From Saccopteryx bilineata (Eukaryota; Chordata; Mammalia; Chiroptera; Emballonuridae), in contig NC_089491.1 of assembly GCF_036850765.1 (NCBI RefSeq), positions 87,700,740 to 87,764,739 of the forward strand: DNA of 64,000 bases, given 5' to 3'. The position numbers were made by a program, and so were the translations under genes. Numbering within the stretch: position 1 is the stretch's first letter; each line of letters begins with the position of its first letter. The notes below the pieces were generated by a model that saw nothing but the letters and a program-made list of their open reading frames with translations, had not been told where the DNA came from and searched no databases. Below, in pieces: positions 1 to 11,682 of this stretch.

Positions 1-669
1 AACCCCAGTTCCCACAGACTAAAAAAACTCTGCACTGATTACTAGAAAATTTATAAATAAGTTAAATGTCTTGTTGGTTTCTTATTTGCATTTTGAATGA
101 TACCATTTGTAAAATGTTCACTGAAGAAACTTGAGAAAATGAACAGAATTTGATCTTTTAAAATGAGTTCCATGCATTGGGAATAACTATGCTACTGGAC
201 TGCATTTCCATGTCAACAAATGTTTGTCATTTTTGTCAGGATGGTTTCTGGTGAGCAAATAGTAGCATGATGTTTCAATTGAGATAGTTGACAATGTAGG
301 GGAAGAGAGACAAGAGTGGGCGAATGTTCCGCAGGACTGCAGAGACAGGCACTGAGGGAAGTTTCAGATGCAAACCCAGAACTTTCAGACAAAGTAGCAC
401 CAGAAACAAGCCATATGAGAAACTGAGTAGATGTATTTCCTTAAATAACACAGTTAAAATGTTTTGTATCATTAATAAAACATAAAAAGCTTACTGTATC
501 TGATGTACCGCTAGGAATGTCCTCAAAAACATCTGATTATATAGCTATGAAACCAGAAACAAATATGCTAAAAACAGATCAAATTAACTTTAAAATATTT
601 TTAAATAAAATATTGAAAACCATATTTGTACCTTTGAGGTTCTCATGTTAATCAAACCATATTTATTCC
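1..669. other. AT-rich intergenic sequence, nothing recognised
   Basis: No convincing exon, RNA gene or repeat consensus was recognised. Open frames here are short and lack splice or codon support. Confidence 0.6.
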
Positions 670-1154
670 TGTTGGGCAAATGAGTTTGTAAAATTTATAT
701 TTTTTGAGTTTGTTCACTTTTAGCATTAAAAAATGGCGCTGGGCAGCACCAGGTATATGTCTGTGAAATTGCAAATTACCTTCCTGCTTGGGAAGGGTCA
801 TTGTTTTGCTAGTGTGTGCTGGAGGAGGGGGTTGCCTTGTTTGTAGAGATTGTGCAGAGAGAAGGGAGAAGATAGGCAGATGGGGAACCAGAAGTGAGGG
901 GCTTTTGTGAGCTCTGCTGAGACTGGTGGGGGCCTTTGATTCTAGGAGGAACCAGAGAAGATTCTGCTAGTTGTGGACCTGGAGAATGTGTCAGTAGCTT
1001 TGGGAGTCCTGTGTGTTTACTCATTGGCCGGTGTGGGTCTTGAATAAAAGAATGGCCCACCAATTTTTGGCTCCACTGTTACTTTACCATCTGCCAGAAT
1101 CCAATGGGAACCTGCATATGAATGGCCATGATGGCGGTGGCCCCTGGCCTTACA
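670..1154 (+). mobile_element. Solitary LTR of a bat endogenous retrovirus-like family
   Basis: The segment starts TGTTGGG and ends TTACA, the same termini as the element at 9050-10317, with which it shares several blocks: the start, a 'ctttgattctagg' block, a 'ggctccactgtt' block and a 'ccatgatggcgg' block near the end. An AATAAA signal lies near position 1043, consistent with the R region of an LTR. No internal retroviral genes are attached. No clear target-site duplication was seen at the ends, so the copy may be trimmed or old. The family name is not known to me; it is called an LTR because of TG...CA-type termini, length and an internal polyadenylation signal. Confidence 0.55.
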
Positions 1155-3280
1155 AATGCCCAATAGTAAATGTTTCTCTTTTAGGACTTGCTGGTAAATG
1201 GACATTTCGGTTGACAAAGGGAATGCAAATAAGTGTGATTTCTACTGGGCCTTGCCATTGCCATTTAATATATACAAACCACCCACTGAGACACAACAGG
1301 TAATATAGTTTTAGAAAATTTGCTGATTTTTAAATTTTTGACTAAGTTATTGTTAATTTCACATTTAAACTATTTTTTTTTTTTGTAGAGTGAACCTAAT
1401 ATTGTCACTGCTGCTATTCCTGCTATCATATCCAGTGAATGTTGGGTTGCCATTGTTTTGATGTAGAAAATCATCTTGGACTCTACCTACATAGGTCTAG
1501 TGGGTAGTGAAGAGCATCAGACTCAATGGCTAATGGTGGTGACAGACTGAACTGTTATTGTCTCTCACAGTCTCTTCCTAGCAGCTTTGCAATTCCTCCC
1601 ACAACATTACAAACTTTCTTTCCTTGACCTTTACATTCTGCTGCAGACCTGCTTTGGTCAAATGACTGTGGGCATAAGTGACAGTGCGCTGTTCTAAACC
1701 TAGGCTTTAAGAGGCCTCATCTGTCTCCAGTTTGCCTCTCTGCTCTGGTTACTGCCACGGAGGCAGCCTCCTCTGGGGGCTTGCTCTCCTTCACTGAGCC
1801 CAGGCTGAGCATGCTGGGTGTGGCGCCACTGGGCAGGCCGAGCCAGCACCAAAGCCCAGAGAGCTGTACAGCCAAATGCAGCCGAGACAGCTGCCCCAGT
1901 ACACTAACATGTGATAGGAATGAATGATTATTGGTAAATGTCTCACAGACTTTGTAGTTCACTGTTATATAACAAACTGTTGTCAACAGTGGATTGGAGG
2001 TGGCCTTTCAGTAAGGAGTTAATTAGAAATGATGTGGTGGTGTTCCAAATGAGCTTCATTTTCTTCCTGATATAATTTTGCCACTATTGCTCTGTTCAAA
2101 TCATAAAAACCCAGAACATCTTAAGTGGCAGGAATAGCATCAGCAAAGGTAACATATGGTTCAATATGTGAAAGAAAATAAAAGTGATTTAAAAAATCTA
2201 TCTAGACTTAAAACTAAGTTAACCAAATATGTAACAGCTCATGTAATGTTTTGTATTGTCATTTCATTCTTTTCTTTTAAGTAATAAAAATACTGTCACA
2301 ATATCTTAAAAAGAAGTATCCAGATTTTAACAGAGAAGACCACTAGAATCCAGTTATTAAAGAGGGCTTCCTAACTTAAATATTCATGTTCTTGTTTGAT
2401 CTAATCAAAATAAAAATTTATTTTCTTGCTAGAGTCCATTACTAGGAAACAAAGTAAGTAGAAGTATCTCCCTCTAAATATTAAGTGCATGCAGTTTACT
2501 ACAAATAATGCAATGATATAATACATTCATGCACAAACCCTGCTTGTGAGAATTATGCAAATTTGACATGGGTCCTGCTTTCACATTTCATTTTGGATTA
2601 CACAAAATGAAGCTTTATATATTGCATACAATGTAGACATGGTTCTCTCTTCTCTGAGTAAAAATGAAAATAATACAATCTGCCAAAATTTGCTTTGCAT
2701 CTTAGTGAAAGTTTCTAAAGAAGAAATATAGCAGAGCTCTCAAATTTCTTTACTGTAAAAAGAGGTTAATGCAGTTCCAGAAAGAGGTCAATGTATTGAT
2801 CTGTGTAGTTTCAAAAGAGGCAGGTCTTTTCACAGTGTTTACAATATGTCTCAAAATTACCAAAACATTGTCAGTTTTACTTCAGTTTTGTTGTTCAATA
2901 AGCAAAATCTTTATTTTTAACATAATCTTCTGCTAAACAGTAATTGTTGCTAAATAATTCTATGTGTAGCTCCATCAGATACACTTATTTTAATTGCACC
3001 AAAGATTTATTCTTTTTATAAATGTCATATCAAGTACTTTCATTTTATTGATACCATATAAATGGAGTATAAATACAGTCAGTTGAAATTAAATTTTAAG
3101 AAAATTAAAGAATATATGGGAAAGACAAGTATAATTTTCTTCTTTATCCCCAATTCCCTGCCAAGAGTATTTTTAGTAAATATTGGAATGCCACCATTCC
3201 TTTCTTTGAACCTGAGAAGGAACAAAATAAACCTACATCATTATTTCATATTATTGACTAATATTTCTGTGTGAAATACC
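1155..3280. other. AT-rich intergenic sequence, nothing recognised
   Basis: Contains a T-rich run near 1373-1386 and a slightly more GC-rich stretch (about 1700-1880) with a short reading frame on the - strand. That stretch has no recognisable domain or splice pattern. No gene call is supported. Confidence 0.5.
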
Positions 3281-3292
3281 AATGTCTTTCTT

Positions 3293-3596
3293 ATCTACTT
3301 TTTAAGCAAAAGAGAGAAAGAAAAGGAGAGAGATGAGGAACATCAATTCATAGTTGCATCACTTTCATTGTTTATTGATTGCTTCTCATATGTGCCTTGA
3401 CAGGGGGTGCCGCTCAAGCTGAGCCAGTGACTTTTTGCTCAAGCCAGCAACCTTAGGATCATTTTCAATGATTTTACGCTCAAGCTGGCAACCCTGAGCT
3501 CAAGCTGGATTAGCCTGCAGTGACCTCAGGGTTTTGAACCTGTGACCTCAGCATCCCAAGTCAGCGCTCTATCCACTGCACCACAACTGGTCAGGC
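3293..3596 (-). mobile_element. VES-like tRNA-derived SINE, long form
   Basis: Read on the - strand it begins with the head 'gcctgaccagttgtggtgca' and continues through a degraded B-box-like region and blocks of 'ctcaagctgg' type. It ends in a GA-rich tail on the + strand side. The flanks show an imperfect direct repeat, AATGTCTTTCTT at about 3281 and AATGTCTTTTTT at about 3597, which fits L1-driven insertion. Confidence 0.8.
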
Positions 3597-3649
3597 AATG
3601 TCTTTTTTAAAAAAAAGATTATGGTATTTGTTTCACCCATCCCTTACTG

Positions 3650-4080
3650 TCTTTGCTTCCACTAACCACTCACTCATTCATTTATTCATTTAACAAATAT
3701 TCATAAAACACCTACAGTTTTCTAGGCATTAGAGATGAAGCAGTTTACAGAATAGGCATGGTCTTAGCCCTCTTGAAGTTTACAGTCTAATAGAGGAGAT
3801 ACAGGTTAACTGAGCACATAGACATAGAGATAGATAAATCATTTCAAATAGTAACTAATGCAGTAATGGCAAAGGATCTGGGTGCTCTGAAAGTGAATAA
3901 GAAAACTTAATTTAGGTTGGGTGGTCAATCAAGGAAGAACTGACATACAGGCTGAGACCTGAAGAATACAAAAAGGCTGGCCTTGAATGCAGCAGTGTCC
4001 AGGCCATGGAGAAGGTCTTTGTAAAGCTCTGAAGCAAGAGAAAGATTGGTGCTAGCTCTTTGAAACTTGTAGAGATTACC
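3650..4080. repeat. Ancient mammalian interspersed repeat, family not named
   Basis: The series 'attcatttaacaaatattca', then 'ttctaggcattagagatgaa', 'cttgaagtttacagtctaat' and later 'ggctgagacctgaag' follows a very common old mammalian repeat consensus that I recognise but cannot assign to a named family by eye. Confidence 0.5.
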
Positions 4081-7000
4081 TTTGTACTTTCATTTCATTC
4101 TTAATCATAGTGCTTTATATTTTTGTTTTATCCTAATGTACATGTTCTCTTTTCAAAGCTGCTTAAGGGCAGCAAACTAGTTTACAGCCATTTTTATTAC
4201 CCATCACAGATTATTGTGCATTCCAGGGTTACAAACTTAGATATCCAGGATTTAGATTGGAGGAAAGATGATGAGGAATAATTATTTTATTCTTTACCCA
4301 GATAGGGGATGTTTTGCTTTCTCACTGAATCAGTCAGGCTTCAATGAAGATAAGGGAAGTCATTCTATGTATTCTGAGTGTAATACAGCTGCTTTGAACC
4401 TCACACCTGTCATTTGCCCTCTGGCACCTCTCCTTTTTTGTATTCTAAATCTCACTGTTGCCTCTTATTAACAGACCAGAATCTGTGATTATATAGGGAA
4501 ATGGATTCCAGGAAGTGTGATTTCCACCATCTTCTCTGAGTTGCACTTTGCCAACTCAGCGTCTAGACTGACCCTTTTAGCCACAATTAAGCTTCCAGAT
4601 AACAATAAAACAACATTCCTCTTCTATCGAGCATGATGCTAGTATTCCTTCATCAACTGAAGACTTTCCACCTCTTCCCAAAAGTCAATGTGTAAATTAC
4701 ATTCTGTCCCTGCATTTATCTTTGGGATAATATTCTTTTTCTAGCACAGTTATGATTTCCCTTTGCTATCATGTAATATAAAGATTAAATTTATAGCATT
4801 AATCATTGTTAACACAGCTTATAATACATAGTATGGGGAGGAAAATTTTATATACACACATATGTATGTGTGTGTGTATTTGTGTGTGTGTGTTTATATA
4901 TCAAAACAAGGAAGAAAAGTATGAATAGATACTACTACAATCTCTATTTCTGTAAGCGGTCATATTTCTTCTCTCATCTCTATCATCACTTCCTAGGTCT
5001 ACTTTGTAATAATAGTGAATATCTTAAGATGATATGCAGCATAAAATGACAAATGCATTCCACTCTTTTTCTAGTTAATCCCATGCTTGTATATTTTGTG
5101 CATGGTTAATCAAGACAATTTTCTCTCTCCATGAAAAATTTCCCTAATTTAGTTTCATCAAAGCTGAGATTGATCTAAAAATTGTTACTAAAATTTAAAA
5201 TAAATAAATAGCTTAGTTTTTATTATAAATTTATATTTTTCTACTAAAGAAGTGCCTGTAATTATAGTGAGAGTTAATACTTACTGAGTCTTTGAAGGGA
5301 AGAGAAGAAAAAAGGGTATTGAACAGACAGCAATAAATCCAAATGGTGACATGAAATATGAAAGTGTGGCCAAACATTTCAGATTAGCAGCAAGAACAAG
5401 AGTCTTTCTGGAAATAGACATAAGTATTTGCCCTCATTTCTCCTCCGTTCTCTACCACTTCCATATTCTCAAGCTAAAGAAGCTGAAATTTATTCATTAT
5501 AATGGAATATACTCTGGAAATGTTGAAAAATGAAATCAATCAAATCTCAAATTATTGGAACACAAATTACTGGTCATGCCTGGCACAATCTTCAAGTTAG
5601 TCTCTTGGAATGTAGGGAAAGATTAGGTAGAGAACAACATTTTGCGTTGAAACAGCTAGGCTTAAATATTTCTGATCTCAAAGGAGGGAAATTAGTGTTA
5701 TAAAAGTCAGGAGGCTAAGACAACCAGCTATATGGACTGAGGAATAAGTTTTCTAAAGCAAAACTAAATGTGTAAGCAACAAGTTAGAAAGTCTGTTGAT
5801 CATTGTCAGGAAAAGGCTACATTTATAAGAAGAGGTACTGAAGGAAGGCAGAGTACCAAGATCTTAATACAGCAAGCAAAAAGTGCAACTAGACTTTAGA
5901 GTTCAGTGATGAAAAGCAAATCTATGTGAGGTAATTTATTCATTTGCTCTCTCATTCAAGAAATAATTATTAAGCATAACTTACTGTGTTCCAAGAACTG
6001 CCCAGTGCCTTAGCAAAGTGAGCATGGAGGAAAACTTGATCCTTAGTCAGGGCGACTGCCCTGTAACATTTTCCTGTTTCCTGTATCTATGAAATGCTCT
6101 GGACATAAAGCTATGAGTAAAATTTACCCTGATAGAATGTAGGACTATTAATAAATATTACATTACTGAAATTGTAAAAATAAAAAAGGAAATATGAATA
6201 CTCTTAGAGATCCCTTCTTTTCCCAGCTGGTACCCAATTTTGAGATAAGTACAATAACCTATATAAAGCTGGAACAAAGTTTGGTTTTCAGTAAGTGCGC
6301 AAACTATGTGAATTCAGTCCCATTCTATTCCATCTCCCACTTTTACGTATCAACAGTCTCTCCTGAAAAGTTTGCATTCCTAAATCAGGAAATCATCTGC
6401 CTGCAGATAAACTTGTAGATGACCCCTTAAGCCCTGCTCACAAGGACTCCCTTTCTTTGAGTGCCATTTCAGCTGGTAGCTTAATTCTCAACATCACTCT
6501 GGCTTTAAAACTATCTCTCAAATTAAAAAAAAAATTATACTGCAACTTGATTTCTAATATCATAAGAGATAAGTAAATTAAATGTAATCTTTTACTGTAT
6601 AAACTACAAGAGAAAACTGTGTAATTTTGAGAAACACATACACACACATATGCCAGGCACTTTAAGGCTATTAATAAATTATTATAAAATGATTACTTCA
6701 GCTCTGTCAATACTCTAAATACTTAAAAACATTATTAAAGAATTTTCTCAAATTTCTAAGATCTACACTCAACTGTATGCATGACAGACAGAAGAAAATC
6801 AAAAATATAATGATAATAGCAATAATAAAAACTGTTCTATAAATGGCTAATGTTATTATTCCCTCTACTGGTGTTATCATATTATAGCTTATTTACTTTA
6901 AAAGGATTTGGTACAAATGCTAATTTAAACAATATTGAGCAAATTTCTAAATTATTAACAATTTACTAAAACTATGCCTACATAAATATTAAATGTATTT

Positions 7001-8046
7001 TAAACAGCATTCACATTATTTGGTAATTTAACCCGACCCAAAGTGCAAATCTATGTGACAATTTAGCTACTATCATTAATTCTTTATGAATTAGCTGTGA
7101 CTATCTACTTTGCTCAGGAAGGCTCTTATACATCTAATTAGTGCTAATAGCAAATGCCTTTAAAATATTCAGATTGAAACAAAAAATATAACTGCAGTTA
7201 TTCTTATCAGGAAAGTGTGAAGACTCAAAGGCATCTTATCAAAAGAGATAATATAGCAGCCAGTTGAAAGATGCCACGGAACTATTCATTTTTATGTGTG
7301 ATTATTTTTTTCATTTTGTATACCTGTGCAAATTAGCATCTTCAAAATCCCCATAAGCTTCTAAACAAAGAGGTAAAGTCAAAACTTTAACCCTGATTGA
7401 AAATAAAGGAATAATAGGAGCGAGGGAAGGAAAAAAAGAAGGAGGGGTGAAAGGAATAGAGAGCTAATACAAAAAAAAAAAATTTAAAGAGCAAATAATC
7501 AATCTGTTCTTATGTCCTTGAAAGAGGTTGGTTCATTCATCTATTAATTTTGAAGGAAATAGTGTAGGGGGTACCTATGGTGTTTTAGTTATCATGTCAA
7601 ACATTGGAAATACTTCAGTATAAACATACTATTATAATTGCTAAGGTTGCTGTATGTAGGGGGTACAGTGACATATGTGTCTGCCTAGAGAATTCAGGGA
7701 AAGCTTTATGGAGCACAGGAGGGGTAGGATTTTGTGAAATCAGTTAGAAAATAAGGTCTTAGCAGCAGAGAGACAGGCATATGCAAAATTATATAAGTAG
7801 CATGCTGAGTTAAAGAAATGACAAGTTGTTTGCTATTAAGTTAAGCTAATTTATTGAGAATCTTTAAAAAAACCCATAGGCCCTGGATAGGCACTCAGCA
7901 AATATTAGATTAAACCATATGAAATTGTTATTTTTATAGATCAAAAAAAGTCAAATATTGGCAATTTTATGTGGTTCACTTAGTATGAGAGCGGGTTCTA
8001 TTTTTTTCCCTCAATACATTAGTCATTAAAATTCATGCAACAATAA
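4081..8046. other. AT-rich intergenic sequence with short simple repeats
   Basis: Holds a (TG)n/(TA)n microsatellite at about 4848-4898 and an old repeat fragment at about 5935-6015 ('tcattcaagaaataattatt'). A small polypurine stretch lies near 7410-7490. The 60-74 residue open frames (for example 5351-5533, 6194-6418) have no domain or splice support and are treated as chance. Confidence 0.5.
4848..4898. repeat. (TG)n / (TA)n microsatellite
   Basis: Interrupted alternating purine-pyrimidine tract with cacaca, tgtgtgtg and atatat segments. Confidence 0.8.
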
Positions 8047-8055
8047 TTTAATGAG

Positions 8056-8173
8056 GGCCTGACCTGTGGTAGTGCAGTGGATAAAGTGTTGAGCTGGAAC
8101 ACTGAAGTCACTGGTTCGAAACCCCAGGCTTGCCTGGTCAGCACATATGGGAGTTGATGCTTCTTGCTTCCCC

Positions 8174-8212
<39 letters not shown>

Positions 8213-8228
8213 GATTAAATAAAAGATA
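8056..8228 (+). mobile_element. VES-like SINE, short form
   Basis: Head 'ggcctgacctgtggtagtgc' is followed by a B-box-like 'ggttcgaaacc' and a 'gggagttgatgcttc' block, then a (TC)n tail at about 8177-8208. Flanked by a 9-bp target duplication TTTAATGAG at 8047-8055 and 8229-8237. Confidence 0.9.
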
Positions 8229-8237
8229 TTTAATGAG

Positions 8238-9044
8238 AGCCTACTATGTGCCACACATGATGTTGTTCTTTTATCCAACAATAACTTACATTGCAGCAGT
8301 TGACCACCTTATACCCACCCCACCAAGAGGCATAGGGCAATGTTGGGACATCTATAGTTGTCACAACTGATAGAGCTATGGTATTTTTTTCTCACCTGAT
8401 AGCTGTCTGGATTAAACTTCACTAGAACTCAATTTAAACTATCATGAATTAGAGACACTATGCTTTCAAGGAACAAATAGTGTTCTTTGCAAATGCTAAT
8501 AACTGGAAACTGACCATTGTTTGAATGGAACCTGAACTCATGTTAGGATGAAACACATAAAATTGCTAATATTTGACCTTTTTATCTATAAAAATAGAAG
8601 TTTCATATTTAATATATCTGCTGAGTGCTTATCAAGGATCTATCAGTTTCCTAAAGACTCTAAACATGTTACCTAATTTAATTTAAAACTTGCAAGAACC
8701 ATACAAGAGAGGAAATCAAAGACCAAAGTGATGAAGTGACATACCCCAAGACAGGAAAGTGCTAAATAAATAAATAGTGATATCTCTGGTTCCAAAGTGG
8801 AATAATTTTGCCAGGGTATTCACTAGGCAGTGAGCAGTTGAAGTATACAGCAACCACTCTGGAATCAGATCACACATAGGACACAGCTTGCATCAGAAGA
8901 GCTAGTGAACCAGGATGCAAACCCAAGTAAGTCCACAGGACTTGCTTCCTCAATATTCTCTCTGCTTCTGCTCTCTGCTTCTCTACTCCCATCTCCTTGT
9001 CATCCTCGGTTTCATCCATCCTCCTTCACTCCTTTTCTAATTTT
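8238..9044. other. Intergenic, fragments of old repeats
   Basis: Short stretches such as 'gagcctactatgtgccacac' and 'cttgcaagaaccatacaaga' look like decayed ancient repeats. No gene is supported. Confidence 0.4.
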
Positions 9045-9049
9045 ATCTC

Positions 9050-10317
9050 TGTAAAGCCAGTAGTCACGGCCGCCATCACAGCCGCCTGTCTGTGCAGGTT
9101 CGCATTTGATTCTGATAGATTGTAATGAAACAATGGAGCCAAGAACTGGTGGACCATTACCTTTAATTCTAGCCTCGCACTCGGCTGTTTAGTAAATACA
9201 CTCAGCGGGAAAACACTTCCCATTCCATTCAGGGCTCCCAAAGCCACCGACTCATCCAAGGTTTCCTAGAATCAAAGGCCATCACCAATTCAGCGGAGCT
9301 TACAAAGCCCCTTACCTCTGTTCCCGTTCAGCATACCACCATCTTGGCTGCCTCCTCTGCAATCACGTGGTCTCTCTTCCTGCAACAACATGGTCTCCTC
9401 CAAAACGGCCTCCTAGCTCCTCCTTTTAAAACTTTTCAGTGTGAAAATCCCTCCTCCAGCACACATTAGCATAACCAAGCCTGTAAAGCCAGCAGCCAAG
9501 GCCAGGGCCACCATCACAGCCGCCATCGTGGCCGTTCACATGCAGGTTCACATTGGATTCGATCAGTTGGTAAAGAAACAACGGAGCCAAAAACTGATGG
9601 GCTGTCATCTTTAATTCTAGCTTGCACCCGGCGGGCAAGTAAAAATGCACACTGGGCTCCAAAACCCACTCACATTCAGTGCTCACAAAGCCACTGACTT
9701 ATCCGAGTTTCCTAGAATCAAAGGTTTCTAGCTCACCAGCCTTATTCTCCTCAGTTCCCCATCTCCTTCCTTATCCCAGATACAAACTCTGCACAAACTG
9801 GCATCTCACTCAGCACTCGCCATCTTGGCTGCTTCGCCTGGCCTCCACGTGGCCTCCTTCTGCTCTCTGCTCTGCTCTCTCCTCTAATGATAATCTCAGG
9901 AGCCAAGAGCGCAAGCTCCCGTTCTGCCCCTATTTTATAGTGTAGAAATCCAAACCTTTAATCCAAAATACAAAATAGGGAAGTCTCTAATACAAAGTCA
10001 CTTATCTGAGGCATGATTGGATTGTACTGCCCCACATCAAAAAGGGTGGGAAAGGTTTAATCCCAAAACCAAGCCCCAGGTTACAACGATCCCCAACACA
10101 CATTAATATCACCTGGGCGACGGCCTTACGTGGGCAGCACCATCTTTAACAAAGTGAGCATAATACATTTTATCTGCCCAACAAAGCCCCTACCCAAGTA
10201 AAATGGTAATTAACATTATCACCTGGGCGAAGGCCTTTCAGGTGCGCAGTGCCATTTTTAACAATTAAAGTGAGCAAAACCAAATAGCACAAATTTTACA
10301 AACTTATTTACCCAACA
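9050..10317 (-). mobile_element. Endogenous retrovirus-like LTR insertion with an internal partial LTR duplication
   Basis: On the - strand the element begins TGTTGGG at 10317 and ends TTTACA at 9050. It is flanked by a perfect 5-bp target duplication, ATCTC at 9045-9049 and 10318-10322, typical of retroviral integration. A full LTR seems to run 10317-9482, with a TATA-like 'ctataaaatag' near 9938 and ending in TTTACA. It is followed by a second, shorter unit 9481-9050 that repeats the 3' part, including 'ctttgattctagg' and the TTTACA end. No gag, pol or env coding remains. The related solitary LTR is at 670-1154. Recombination between LTRs or partial tandem duplication would both explain the structure. 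Confidence 0.7.
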
Positions 10318-10322
10318 ATCTC

Positions 10323-11256
10323 TTTCTGCTGTCATGAAGAAACAGACACATAAAGGTTAGTGCTCCATCAATTGTTACAGATAAGACTGTAACAATTAGC
10401 TATAATATGTAAAATCACATTTAAGAGATGGAAGAACATTCAGGCTTTATTAAGTGAAAAATAAAAATTTTAAATGAAGTAAAAGTAGCTGATCATCTAT
10501 CTATCTGATTAGTGGCTTTGCCAGGGGACTATGTCTGGAATGTCATCTCTGAAAAGAAAGATGCTCTGCTAATTAGATTATTTTCCCTAATTTTCTACTG
10601 TTATTTGTATTAGTAATTCTTTATCTCAATATCAAAAACAACAATAACAATCAGTTTTATCAATTGTCTAAATAAATCTCTTTAAAAACAAAGCCACTGT
10701 ATTTTCTCCTTTCCTGTCCTGTCCTTCCCCATCAACCAAAACAGGTTTTCTTTATGTCATTCATTTGGATCCTTGACCCTCTCTGAAAGGAAGAGCCTCG
10801 ATATGGTTTATAAACCAGTTAGCACAATGATTTCTTGAGTAGGGCCATTAGCCCTGCCCTTTCAGGTGTCACTATCTTTTTTTAACAAGCTATTGATTTC
10901 CCCAAGGAAGTAGAGATAGAGATCTAATGCATCTAAGAACATGAAAAAAGCAGAAGAAAATAAACTGGGAAGAAAAGCAGACCTGCGACAGCATTAAAAT
11001 GGAAAGGAAGATAAAATTCTTAGAATAATAGACCCGTGAGGGACCTTGAGAGGTCATAACATGCTAGGACGTCTTTTAGGTAGACAAATTTTCTATAGCA
11101 GCAACTCCACCATCTGTCTAGGTTTGTATGTGTTGCTGTCGTACTCTAGTCTATCCTTAACCTTAGCATGGAAAATTTTTACTCACCTTGACCCCATCAA
11201 TGATTAATAACATAATTTGGTGAAATTGGTGGTTTTCATTTACCAAGGAGAAAATC
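10323..11256. other. Intergenic, nothing recognised
   Basis: AT-rich sequence with no exon-like frame and no clear repeat consensus. Confidence 0.5.
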
Positions 11257-11270
11257 CTCCCTTTGTCCCT

Positions 11271-11272
11271 TT

Positions 11273-11303
<31 letters not shown>

Positions 11304-11682
11304 TTCTGAAGCTGGAAACAGGGAGAGACAGTCAGACAGACTCCCGCATGCGCCCGACCGGGATCCACCCGGCACGCCCACCATGGGGCGACGCTCTGCC
11401 CACCAGGGGGCGTTGCTCTGCCCATCCTGGGCGTCGCCATGTTGCGACCAGAGCCACTCTAGCGCCTGGGGCAGAGGCCACAGAGCCATCCCCAGCGCCC
11501 GGGCCATCTTTGCTCCAATGGAGCCTTGGCTGCGGGAGGGGAAGAGAGAGACAGAGAGGGAAAGCGCGGCGGAGGGGTGGAGAAGCAAATGGGCGCTTCT
11601 CCTGTGTGCCCTGGCCGGGAATCGAACCCGGGTCCTCCGCACGCCAGGCCGACGCTCTACCGCTGAGCCAACCGGCCAGGGC
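11271..11682 (-). mobile_element. Long tRNA-derived bat SINE (Rhin-type), full length
   Basis: Read on the - strand from 11682 it starts 'gccctggccggttggctcag', with A-box-like 'tggctcagcggtagagcg' and B-box-like 'ggttcgattcc'. The body is GC-rich and a poly(A) tail lies on the + strand left side as poly(T) near 11271-11300. A target duplication CTCCCTTTGTCCCT lies at 11257-11270 and 11682-11695. CpG-rich and little decayed, so relatively young. The 155-175 residue frames across it are chance frames of the SINE. It shares most of its length with the copy at 57819-58200. Confidence 0.92.
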
